NCBI RefSeq assembly: GCF_900112695.1 | Contig: NZ_FOMT01000004.1 | Span: 620,001 to 684,000 of the forward strand | Length of the DNA stretch: 64,000 nucleotides | Reading direction: 5' to 3' | DNA from: Paenibacillus catalpae | Lineage (GTDB): Bacteria > Bacillota > Bacilli > Paenibacillales > Paenibacillaceae | Shown here: one piece after another, positions 25,199-31,826 of the stretch | How the letters are laid out: each line of letters opens with the position of its first letter | How positions within the stretch are numbered: position 1 is the stretch's first letter | The notes under the pieces: generated by a model | The model's input: only the letters and a program-made list of their open reading frames with translations | The model's database searches: none | Told to the model about the DNA's origin: nothing | Program-made: the position numbers and the translations under genes

Positions 25199-25945
25199 TT
25201 ATTGTGCCGTATAACCGCCATCCACGGTCAGCGTTGTACCTGTTACAAAGGAAGCATCTTCGCTTGCGAGAAACAAGACGGCCTTCGCAATCTCCTCCGG
25301 CTTGCCAAGACGGCCCATCGGATGCAGGTTCACGAGATATTGCCGCGCTTCTTCGCTGCTTCCTTGAATAAGCGGGGTATCGATATACCCCGGGCAGATC
25401 GCATTCACGCGAATGTTTTGCTGCGCATAAGCAATCGCCGTGCTTTGCGTCAGCAGCTTCACGCCGCCTTTGGCTGCCGAGTAAGCCGGAATCGTATTTC
25501 TCGCCACATGACTGTGAATCGAACCGCAGTTCACGACCGCCCCGCCTGTGCCCTGCTTCAGCATTTGATCAATGGCATATTTGTCGCAGAGGAATACGCC
25601 CGTTAGATTGATGTCGATCATCCGCTGCCAATCCTTCAAAGCCAGCTCATGGGTAACGCCTTGTGCACCAATCCCGGCATTCGCGAACAAAATATCAAGC
25701 TTGCCGTATTTTTTCACCGCAGCGGCGACCATCGCTTTCACGCTGGCTTCTTCCGCTACGTTTGTTTTGACGAAGAACGTATCATAGCCCTGCTTGTTCA
25801 GCTCTTCGGAGACCGCCGTACCACGATCCGAGAAGTCCGCAATAACAACCTTCGCGCCTTCGGCAGCGAACTCGCGGACAGTCGCTTCCCCTATTCCGCT
25901 GGCCCCGCCGGTTACGATTGCTACTTTATTATGGAAACGCATCAT
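25199..25945 (-). CDS. Short-chain dehydrogenase/reductase
   Basis: This classical SDR has 248 residues and all motifs: cofactor loop VTGGASGIGEATVREF, the Asp after beta-2 (VVIADFSD, suggesting NAD(H) preference), NAG in FANAGIGAQG, the catalytic Ser in VNCGSIHSH, Tyr-Lys in YSAAKGG, and the closing GTTLTVDGGYTAQ. The substrate is not predictable; the family covers sugar alcohols, steroids and 3-ketoacyl groups. The ATG at 25945 follows AAAAGGTGG. Immediately upstream lies the wreck of a second SDR gene (25990-26175), so this locus once held two SDR copies. Confidence 0.88.
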   Translation of the reverse strand: MMRFHNKVAIVTGGASGIGEATVREFAAEGAKVVIADFSDRGTAVSEELNKQGYDTFFVKTNVAEEASVKAMVAAAVKKYGKLDILFANAGIGAQGVTHELALKDWQRMIDINLTGVFLCDKYAIDQMLKQGTGGAVVNCGSIHSHVARNTIPAYSAAKGGVKLLTQSTAIAYAQQNIRVNAICPGYIDTPLIQGSSEEARQYLVNLHPMGRLGKPEEIAKAVLFLASEDASFVTGTTLTVDGGYTAQ

Positions 25946-25989
25946 AATAGCCACCTTTTATCAGAATATGGATAAGACCTAATCGAGCC

Positions 25990-26175
25990 CTTGCACAATT
26001 ATTAACAACCTCGTCTACTGTCCCTGCACGGCCCATCGGCGTCAAGCATAGCCGTATTAATGTACCCCGGATGAATGGAATTGAACCTGTACACATGAAG
26101 GAAAGAATATGAGCATGAACGATATACCATGACTGCAACGGAACCTTTATTGCTGCAGAAGTACCGGCTTTAATC
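25990..26175 (-). pseudogene. Remnant of a second SDR gene
   Basis: The minus strand encodes, in one frame, YFCSNKGSVAVM then YRFNSIHPGYINTAMLDA, clearly the Tyr-Lys active-site helix and the RVNSIHPGYI strand of an SDR. After a frame change comes TPMGRAGTVDEVVNN, matching the next SDR block (PMGR.G..EE). The N-terminal Rossmann half is absent and the segments are in different frames, so the gene is dead. It is probably a relic of a duplicated or related SDR next to 25199-25945. Confidence 0.75.
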
Positions 26176-26181
26176 AAAAAA

Positions 26182-26209
26182 AGAGCACCTCCGGCAAGGA
26201 GGTACTCTT
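26182..26209 (-). terminator. Terminator of the FhuF-like gene
   Basis: AGAGCACCTCC and GGAGGTACTCT pair with one bulge. On the minus strand the stem is followed by a run of seven T residues. Confidence 0.8.
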
Positions 26210-26227
26210 TATCATTAGAAAAATGGA

Positions 26228-27004
26228 TTAGTGCACGGCGGCTGTCGCGAGCATCTCGCATTTTCTCGCTTCCCGCTCGTCTTCCGTCATCCGCGGACAA
26301 GTGTAGCATTTTGTTCCGTTCTCGCGGCGGTCGTACATGCAGCAGGAGGAATGCATCAGCCACTTCTCCTCCGGATTAAGCGGGTTCTCCACATAACGCG
26401 GCTTTGCCAGAAAATACGGATTCCGTCTGCGGTTGAACAAAGCAGGATCGAGGAATTCCGTGAGCAGCTTGCCGTCAGCCAGGAACTGCTCCGCAAGCTC
26501 CGGCATCTTCATATAATCCGTGATGAAGTCCTGCGTCATCTTCAGATATCCGCTGAACTGCTGCCAGATCGCATCCGGCTTCAGATCGCCGGCTGCAGCG
26601 ATCAACTCCACCGCAGGCGTGATGAAGTTCGTGAAATACTCCTCCCAATGCTGAAGCAGGAAAGCTTTGCGCGCTTCGGGCTCCGTTGGCACCGGGACAG
26701 AGCGGATATCTTTTATCCGATAGCCGATATGAGCATGATCGTCATGCATCTCGACTTGGTAGTTCAGATTATCCGGATACATATCGAGCAATTGTTGATA
26801 CATCGAGACAAACAACAATTGAACGATACTCACCTTGCATAAGGTGGTTCCGAGGAAAGACGCCGGCAGCGCATTCGAGGTGGCTTGCACCGTCTCCCCG
26901 CTCCGCCGAAGCGCCTCTTGCAGGATGGCCGGATCAAAAAAGCTCGTTGCCGGAATCTCATAAATCGGATGATCTGCCCCTTCGGGCGAAATATGATAAT
27001 ACAT
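26228..27004 (-). CDS. FhuF-like siderophore-iron reductase
   Basis: This protein has 258 residues from the ATG at 27004. The C-terminal motif SSCCMYDRRENGTKCYTCPR is the Cys-Cys...Cys-x2-Cys [2Fe-2S] signature of FhuF-family ferric-siderophore reductases, and the body (FFDPAILQEALRRSG, ITPAVELIAAAGD) fits that helical family. It would release iron from imported siderophores in the cytosol. The frame is open to 27085, but that upstream stretch has a poor start context; the ATG at 27004 directly follows a 13-codon frame with its own ribosome binding site. A promoter with an embedded Fur box lies at 27112-27140, so the gene should be induced by iron starvation. A terminator follows. Confidence 0.85.
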   Translation of the reverse strand: MYYHISPEGADHPIYEIPATSFFDPAILQEALRRSGETVQATSNALPASFLGTTLCKVSIVQLLFVSMYQQLLDMYPDNLNYQVEMHDDHAHIGYRIKDIRSVPVPTEPEARKAFLLQHWEEYFTNFITPAVELIAAAGDLKPDAIWQQFSGYLKMTQDFITDYMKMPELAEQFLADGKLLTEFLDPALFNRRRNPYFLAKPRYVENPLNPEEKWLMHSSCCMYDRRENGTKCYTCPRMTEDEREARKCEMLATAAVH

Positions 27005-27006
27005 CT

Positions 27007-27048
27007 TCACGATCGTAAAATCGAACAACTCGCAGGCCCCCGTTTCAT
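27007..27048 (-). CDS. Possible 13-residue leader peptide before the FhuF-like gene
   Basis: ATAGGAAAA precedes an ATG at 27048 whose frame reads MKRGPASCSILRS and stops at 27007, two bases before the ATG of the FhuF-like gene. The geometry would allow translational coupling or a leader-peptide control. It is too short to judge by coding statistics, and the FhuF-like frame itself is open across it, so this is tentative. Confidence 0.3.
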   Translation of the reverse strand: MKRGPASCSILRS

Positions 27049-27111
27049 TTTTCCTATGGACCTTTGGCCCACAAGACCACATCAATATTACTATGTATAT
27101 AATCCTCTTAT

Positions 27112-27140
27112 ATGATAACGATTCTCATATATACTGTCAA
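27112..27140 (-). promoter_or_regulatory. Fur-regulated promoter of the FhuF-like gene
   Basis: On the minus strand TTGACA (27140-27135) and TATCAT (27117-27112) are separated by exactly 17 bases. TGATAACGATTCTCA (27113-27127) inside this promoter matches the 7-1-7 Fur consensus TGATAATNATTATCA at all but two or three positions. Confidence 0.8.
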
Positions 27141-27197
27141 TTTATACCGCATAATATCTGCCTTTTTGCCTAAAGCTGTATAGAAGAGGTGAACAAA

Positions 27198-27494
27198 ATG
27201 ATCTTTATCATTGGAGCAGGGCTAGCTATAGCCGCAGGGATTGTAGGCTGGATCAGTTACCGGAGCAAACTGGGCCATTCCGTGCTTGGCGGCCTCGCCG
27301 CTATCGCAATCTTCCTGGCCTCGACCGTCATCGCCACAGCGGCGACGCGGACGATTATGGATAACACGGTGTACATGACGGAGATCCATTCGGTGCTGGA
27401 GTCGCCGACTTTTATTATAAGCACGGGGTACCTGATGGTGTATGGATTGGCGAGGATTGTGGCGGGCATTGGACGGGGTACTGCAAGAACATGA
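27198..27494 (+). CDS. Small membrane protein
   Basis: This protein of 98 residues has three likely membrane segments: an N-terminal helix (IFIIGAGLAIAAGIVGWI), a second (VLGGLAAIAIFLASTVIATA) and a third near the C-terminus (FIISTGYLMVYGLARIVAGI), ending in a basic tail. The ATG at 27198 is chosen because AGAGGTG lies seven bases before it; the GTG at 27189 falls inside that site. A terminator overlaps its stop codon. No family was recognised and there is no operon partner, so no function is proposed. Confidence 0.6.
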   Translation: MIFIIGAGLAIAAGIVGWISYRSKLGHSVLGGLAAIAIFLASTVIATAATRTIMDNTVYMTEIHSVLESPTFIISTGYLMVYGLARIVAGIGRGTART

Positions 27495-27527
27495 AAAAAG
27501 CACCTCCTTGGCAGGAGATGCTTTTTT
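27494..27527. terminator. Bidirectional terminator
   Basis: AAAAAAGCACCTCC and GGAGATGCTTTTTT pair with one mismatch around a 6-base loop. It lies between convergent genes. Confidence 0.8.
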
Positions 27528-27548
27528 ATTTATATAGCCCGAAGGCAT

Positions 27549-27758
27549 CTATTTACGCTGACTGTAGCTTGTGTTCTCAACCGTTGCCAGCATTCGCTCT
27601 TCTTTGATCATGGGGGATTGGCACTGGAAGCATACGGGTGCTTCGGACAGTGAGAAATTATCCCTCATCCATCCCTTGCATTGCTCATTCGAGCATGACC
27701 ATACCACTGTTAATTCAGTAGGCAGTTCTTCGACCGTCTTTTTCCGAGAATACATCAT
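27549..27758 (-). CDS. YdjO-like cold-inducible zinc-ribbon protein
   Basis: This 69-residue protein has two cysteine pairs, CSNEQC and CFQC, about 20 residues apart with KGWMRDNFS between them, matching the YdjO family of small zinc-ribbon proteins described as cold-inducible in Bacillus. The N-terminus MMYSRKKTVEELP is basic, then WSC begins the ribbon. The start at 27758 or the next codon follows AAAGAGGGA. It lies immediately downstream of a cold-shock protein gene in the same orientation, which supports a cold-response role. The biochemical role is unknown. Confidence 0.8.
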   Translation of the reverse strand: MMYSRKKTVEELPTELTVVWSCSNEQCKGWMRDNFSLSEAPVCFQCQSPMIKEERMLATVENTSYSQRK

Positions 27759-27791
27759 ATCCCTCTTTCCTCAAATTCTGTAATGGCAATG

Positions 27792-27823
27792 AAAAAAAGC
27801 CCCAAACCTTTACGATCCGGGGC
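27792..27823 (-). terminator. Terminator of the cold-shock gene
   Basis: GCCCC (27799-27803) pairs with GGGGC (27819-27823). On the minus strand a run of seven T residues follows. It separates the cold-shock gene from the YdjO-like gene. Confidence 0.7.
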
Positions 27824-27837
27824 ATTCTTTTACAGTC

Positions 27838-28038
27838 CTACAGTTTTACAACGTTTTCGGCTTGTGGGCCACGGTTGCCTTGAACGATGTTGAACTCAAC
27901 GCGTTGACCTTCGTCAAGGGATTTGAAACCGTCGCCTTGGATTGCGCTGAAGTGGACGAATACATCGTTGCCGCCTTCAACTTCGATGAAGCCAAAACCT
28001 TTTTCTGCGTTAAACCATTTTACTGTACCTTGTTCCAT
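27838..28038 (-). CDS. Cold-shock protein, CspA family
   Basis: This 66-residue single cold-shock domain has the two RNA-binding motifs KGFGFIEV (RNP1) and DVFVHFSAI (RNP2) on a five-strand barrel, beginning MEQGTVKWFNAEKGFGF. It binds single-stranded RNA and DNA and melts RNA secondary structure, acting as an RNA chaperone in cold or stationary phase. The ATG at 28038 has AAGGTGG upstream. The leader of about 140 bases contains a long hairpin with a following T run, typical of post-transcriptional control of csp genes. The YdjO-like gene follows after a terminator. Confidence 0.95.
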   Translation of the reverse strand: MEQGTVKWFNAEKGFGFIEVEGGNDVFVHFSAIQGDGFKSLDEGQRVEFNIVQGNRGPQAENVVKL

Positions 28039-28190
28039 TTCGAATTACCACCTTGTATATGATTTACATGACATTCTTATTTTGTGCTAACAATAAAAAA
28101 TTCACATATCGTGCAGGATTATTTCCTCTTAAAAAAATAACCCTCTACGTCATGTGAATTCAGGTCACGTTTTTTGATAAACTCATTGTA
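28039..28190 (-). promoter_or_regulatory. Promoter and structured 5' leader of the cold-shock gene
   Basis: On the minus strand TGGTACAAT (-10 at 28190-28185, extended by TG) predicts a start near 28178. In the leader AATTCACAT and ATGTGAATT (28099-28107 and 28152-28160 in window orientation) form a 9-base outer stem with an inner AT-rich stem, followed by TTTTTTATTG. This looks like an attenuator or thermosensitive hairpin. Confidence 0.6.
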
Positions 28191-28394
28191 CCACATCCTA
28201 ATGGAAAAAGCTATTTCCAATGGGGCCCATTAGGAAAAAAAGTGGACATTATTTTTAAAACCTTGCCTGAACTCAGATATTTATTGAAGGAAGAGCAGAA
28301 AAACCCCTGCTCTCTCCCCTTTGTATCCTTTATAATTCCCTTTATGGCCGATTACATACATCGCTGGATCTTCCAATATTATCCGAAACAGCGA
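28191..28394. other. Intergenic stretch without recognised gene
   Basis: The segment lies between the cold-shock promoter and the nucleoside hydrolase stop codon. ATTTCCAATGGGGCCCATTAGGAAAAA contains a GGGCCC palindrome; nothing else is evident. Confidence 0.4.
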
Positions 28395-29342
28395 TTAGAT
28401 CTTCTCTTGCACCAATCTCGATTCTGCTGCGTACTCCAACTTGCGGAAGAGATCTTTAAAGATGCCGTCACGGGATACGCTTCTTGCGCATCGGATCAGA
28501 TGTCTGCTTGCATCAAAGCTCCAAGTCACCTGGTCGGTCAACACGGGACTGTGAACCAGATCGCACGGCACCAGAGCTTGGTCTACAAGATAAGCAACGG
28601 CAGATAAATCCCAAATGACGCGGGAGTAGCCGTAATGATCACTGCTGCACCCTTCGTACCGTTCCGCCAGAAACGCGCCAATCTCCCCTTTGTCTTGCAC
28701 AAAGTGTTTAATCTCCGGCAAAGTCGTAATCAGATGCGAAGCAACCCCATGGCAAGGAACGAGAACAAGCGGCACCCCGCTGTCGAACATCACCCGTGAC
28801 GCATGAATATCTTGGGCCAGATTGAATTCCTTCGTATCGCGCCAGGTCAGCTGATGACCGCCAAGCCAGACAACAACGATCTTGCTGATAATGGAAGGCT
28901 CCAGCAAAATGGCCGATGCAATGTTCGTTATTGCACCAATTGCAATGACATAGAGAGGCTCATCATCAGGAGCAGCAAGCGCTCTTTGGACAAGATCCCG
29001 GGCCGCCGGACTGTCCACCGGTGTCACCGCTCCGGGCAGATAGCTGTCTGAACCGCGGAAGACCGCATTGTCTTCCTCACAGCCAAGCCGATTCAGAATT
29101 CTGCCTATCTCGTCATAGCTCTTCTCCATACCGTCCTTTGGTCCGTCCGACAGATCGTTCCAGAAGGGTGCAGCATATATCGCCTCAAGCTCGATCCGAT
29201 CCGGTGACAAAAGCGCATAGACGAGAGCGAATTGATCATCGATCTCATTAAACGTATCCGTATCAAGCACAGCACGTACCCGGCCTGCAGGAGGCGCAAG
29301 CCGGCTTAATCGCAAGGCATCGGAAATAACAGGGTAATTCAC
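28395..29342 (-). CDS. Inosine/uridine-preferring nucleoside hydrolase family protein
   Basis: This protein has 315 residues. The N-terminal metal site AVLDTDTFNEIDDQFALVYAL is a variant of the nucleoside hydrolase DTDxGxDDxxA signature with all three aspartates kept, and later blocks include YVIAIGAITNIASAILLEP and the aromatic/His region near CHGVASHLI. The family cleaves the N-glycosidic bond of ribonucleosides with a bound calcium. Compared with classical members the Gly of the signature is replaced, so the substrate may differ. The GTG at 29342 follows GTGGAG. It lies 90 bases downstream of an AraC regulator in the same direction, which probably controls it. Confidence 0.82.
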   Translation of the reverse strand: MNYPVISDALRLSRLAPPAGRVRAVLDTDTFNEIDDQFALVYALLSPDRIELEAIYAAPFWNDLSDGPKDGMEKSYDEIGRILNRLGCEEDNAVFRGSDSYLPGAVTPVDSPAARDLVQRALAAPDDEPLYVIAIGAITNIASAILLEPSIISKIVVVWLGGHQLTWRDTKEFNLAQDIHASRVMFDSGVPLVLVPCHGVASHLITTLPEIKHFVQDKGEIGAFLAERYEGCSSDHYGYSRVIWDLSAVAYLVDQALVPCDLVHSPVLTDQVTWSFDASRHLIRCARSVSRDGIFKDLFRKLEYAAESRLVQEKI

Positions 29343-29432
29343 GGCATTCACTCCACTTCGCTTTAGAATAGGACATCTATTCTCATCATAAATAGAGATG
29401 CCAGCTGAAACTAGCCGAATTCGGCTATGTTC

Positions 29433-30185
29433 TTATACGATCTGGTTATCCATCCGAAAAGCGCGGGGAGATACGCCGGTATGCTTGCTGAAGAGCATAC
29501 TGAACTGCGGCGCATTGCTAAACCCGCATTCATGGGCAATCTCAATCATCGACTTTCCGGAATGAAGGAGCAGCGCCTTGGCATTCTCCACCCGCTTCCG
29601 TATCACAAACTGGCTGGGCGAATAGCCGGTCTCCCGTTTAAAGAAATGGCGGAAATGGTCATAGCTGTATCCCAAACTGCGGGCGATCGCCTGAAGGTCA
29701 ATGGAATCCGACGCATACTGCTCCAGATAGTTTTTCGCATAGTTCACTTTATCATTGGTTCCGGCTCCGTCCGCGGTGTCTACTAGGCGGCCAATCTCCG
29801 CAATAGCCTGGCAGAGAAGACCATGCAAGGTGAGATGATAATAATTGCGCTTGCTGCCAAGCTCCTCCTTCATCGCCCGAAGCAGCTGCTCCAGCTTGCG
29901 TTCATCATCGGTATACAGCCCGTTATTCAGCGTAAACATGGCATTATCATAGGAGAAGCAGGCGAATAAGACTTCGCTTTCGGTATGGCGATATTCATTA
30001 TGCTTCGTGTGCGGGGGGATAATAGCAAACGTTCCGGGCACATAGTCGTAGACGGATTTACCGATTTGAGTCGTGCCATGTCCGCTGGCGTAATAGACCA
30101 GCTCATAGCTGGCATGCGTATGAAAATCAATAAAGCTGTCCGCTTCCCGGATAACGTGATATAGAAAATCAAAGGAGCAATTCAT
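29433..30185 (-). CDS. AraC-family transcriptional regulator
   Basis: This regulator has 250 residues. The N-terminal cupin-like domain (about 15-90; DFHTHASYELVYYASGHGT, YDYVPGTFAIIPPHTKHNE) would bind a small ligand such as a sugar or nucleoside. The C-terminal double HTH (about 150-245) reads IDLQAIARSLGYSYDHFRHF, FKRETGYSPSQFV and the second helix pair IAHECGFSNAPQFSMLFSKHTG. The ATG at 30185 has AAGGAGG at good spacing. It precedes the nucleoside hydrolase gene and is likely its activator. A perfect palindrome TTCTATATAGAA lies upstream at 30260-30271. Confidence 0.9.
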   Translation of the reverse strand: MNCSFDFLYHVIREADSFIDFHTHASYELVYYASGHGTTQIGKSVYDYVPGTFAIIPPHTKHNEYRHTESEVLFACFSYDNAMFTLNNGLYTDDERKLEQLLRAMKEELGSKRNYYHLTLHGLLCQAIAEIGRLVDTADGAGTNDKVNYAKNYLEQYASDSIDLQAIARSLGYSYDHFRHFFKRETGYSPSQFVIRKRVENAKALLLHSGKSMIEIAHECGFSNAPQFSMLFSKHTGVSPRAFRMDNQIV

Positions 30186-30239
30186 GCGGATCCTCCTTGT
30201 ATGAGGAGATTAGTCCCAGTATAGCAAAAAAGAATCAAC

Positions 30240-30282
30240 TTTCTATAAAAGAAACCTTTTTCTATATAGAAGGAAATGGGCA
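30240..30282. promoter_or_regulatory. AT-rich palindromic site upstream of the AraC gene
   Basis: TTTCTATAAAAGAAA and TTCTATATAGAA (30260-30271, perfect palindrome) lie 55-100 bases before the AraC start. They may hold its promoter and an operator. This is inferred from position only. Confidence 0.35.
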
Positions 30283-30323
30283 GCAAAGCGTCGTCAAGGG
30301 AAGCCCGGAGATTCGTTTCTTCA

Positions 30324-31109
30324 TTAGATACTGAAAAAGTCTCTCGTTGTCTGTGTCGTGGCTTTAGCCACCTCATCCGCCGGCTTGCCGATACAATGCG
30401 CAACCGTCTGCAAAATATGCGGCAGCAAGGCCGGTTCATTCCGCCCATCGGCGGGCTTTTCGGGCAGATCCCGCGGAGTCAGGAATGGCGCATCCGTCTC
30501 AATCATGAGCCGATCGAGCGGAATGATCCGTACCAGCTCCCGGAGATGTTTGCCTCTCCGCTCATCGCAAATCCAGCCCGTAATCCCGATATGGTACCCC
30601 ATCTCCAGATAGGCTTTAAGTTCGGACGACGTGCCTGTAAAGCAATGAACAACAGCCCTTTGCACCTTATGCTCCTTCAGCATCCCGATAAAATCTCCCG
30701 ATGCCTCCCGTTCATGGAGAAACAGCGGCATGTCCAGCTCCAAAGCCAGACGAATCTGTTCTTCGAACCATCTCCGCTGCACGTCCCTCGGCGAGAAATC
30801 CCGGTTATAATCCAGCCCGCATTCCCCAACCGCAACTACCTGCCGCAGCGCCGCTAGCTCCCGCAGCTTCCCGATCGTCTCTTCCTTACAATTCTTCGCA
30901 TCATGCGGATGCACGCCGGCCGTGGAGTACAGCTTCCCGGAATACCGCCCGGCATAACGGGCTGCATCTTCACTATTCCGGAGACTTGTTCCTGTTAGGA
31001 TTAATGGCGTAACGTTATTCTCGGCCGCTCTTGCCACAACCTGATCCCGATCCTGATGAAAGGAACGGTGCATCAGATTTACGCCGATATCTATGATGGA
31101 ATTATTCAT
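30324..31109 (-). CDS. TatD-family metal-dependent hydrolase
   Basis: This protein has 261 residues from the ATG at 31109. The family signatures are present in order: start IIDIGVNLMHRSF, AGVHPHDAKNC (metal His), GECGLDYNRDFS (metal Glu), FLHEREA, VVHCFTG, and the late Asp in IETDAPFLTPRDLP. TatD enzymes are metal-dependent 3'-5' exonucleases or deoxyribonucleases linked to DNA repair and RNA quality control, and this sequence is closer to TatD proper than to YcfH. One base separates its start from the stop of the RNA 2'-phosphotransferase gene, so translation is coupled. The pairing with KptA suggests a shared role in nucleic-acid end processing. Confidence 0.9.
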   Translation of the reverse strand: MNNSIIDIGVNLMHRSFHQDRDQVVARAAENNVTPLILTGTSLRNSEDAARYAGRYSGKLYSTAGVHPHDAKNCKEETIGKLRELAALRQVVAVGECGLDYNRDFSPRDVQRRWFEEQIRLALELDMPLFLHEREASGDFIGMLKEHKVQRAVVHCFTGTSSELKAYLEMGYHIGITGWICDERRGKHLRELVRIIPLDRLMIETDAPFLTPRDLPEKPADGRNEPALLPHILQTVAHCIGKPADEVAKATTQTTRDFFSI

Positions 31110-31110
31110 C

Positions 31111-31686
31111 CTACATCTGCTCCTCTTCCTTGGCAGCAGGCTTAACCGAGCAGCTGTCAGGCGGCACACGGTCAGCAAGCCATACTTCGTTACCTGCAAA
31201 ATAAAAGACAACGCCGGCTTGCTTCGCTTTTAACGTATCAATCTGCAAAATCACCAACTCGCCGCGGCGGCTCCCCGCCAGCGTTGCAAAATGAGTGCCC
31301 TCCGACAAATGCACATACTGGCGGTTCATTGGATTAAGCCCCTCCATTAAGATGGAGGCAAGAGCCTTTTGGTTAGTGCCGTGATACAGAATGGCCGGCG
31401 GTTCACCGGCTGTATATTGGACTCGATCATGACTATGCCCATATCTTGCCCGGATACGCCCGCCATCTATGGCAAAACGCTGCTTTTCCGAGTTGCGGAC
31501 GACCTGCTCGATATCATCCTGTGTAATGCCCGGCCACTTGGGCTGAGCTTGTATCGCTTCTAATAAAGTGCCCACCGGGCACGAACCATCTTCCGGGTCC
31601 AGCACTATGCCAAACTCCCCGGGTGAATGCCGGAGTATTTTACTCATTAATTTGCTTAAGCTATGTTCTATCGCTTGATTCAGCAT
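31111..31686 (-). CDS. kptA: RNA 2'-phosphotransferase (KptA/Tpt1 family)
   Basis: This protein has 191 residues. It has the family plan: an N-terminal winged-helix-like domain (SKLMSKILRHSPGEFGIVLD) and a C-terminal ADP-ribosyl-transferase fold with IRARYGHS, LYHGT, RQYVHLS and VVFYFAGNEVWLADRVPPD. In Tpt1 the Arg-His-Arg-Arg set drives removal of an internal RNA 2'-phosphate using NAD. In bacteria, which lack this tRNA splicing route, the physiological target is unknown. The ATG at 31686 or the GTG nine bases upstream may be used. It is the first gene of a two-gene operon with tatD. Confidence 0.9.
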   Translation of the reverse strand: MLNQAIEHSLSKLMSKILRHSPGEFGIVLDPEDGSCPVGTLLEAIQAQPKWPGITQDDIEQVVRNSEKQRFAIDGGRIRARYGHSHDRVQYTAGEPPAILYHGTNQKALASILMEGLNPMNRQYVHLSEGTHFATLAGSRRGELVILQIDTLKAKQAGVVFYFAGNEVWLADRVPPDSCSVKPAAKEEEQM

Positions 31687-31796
31687 GGCCTTCACTTCGC
31701 TTTCTCTGATCAGCTTTCCATAATTTCATTATAGCTGTTCCACGCTATCTATAGGCGGGATTAGTTGTTTTAGCAGAAACGTTCGCATGAAAAAAG

Positions 31797-31821
31797 GCCC
31801 GAACCACATCGTGGTTCAGGC
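31797..31821 (-). terminator. Terminator of the rhamnosidase gene
   Basis: GCCCGAACCAC and GTGGTTCAGGC form a stem with one mismatch and a 3-base loop; on the minus strand TTTTTT follows. Confidence 0.85.
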
Positions 31822-31826
31822 ACTAT

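Noticed and set aside
25929..26363. 144-residue minus-strand open frame across the FhuF terminator
   Set aside because: It spans a terminator and an SDR relic in mixed frames and overlaps the real FhuF-like gene; not a single gene.
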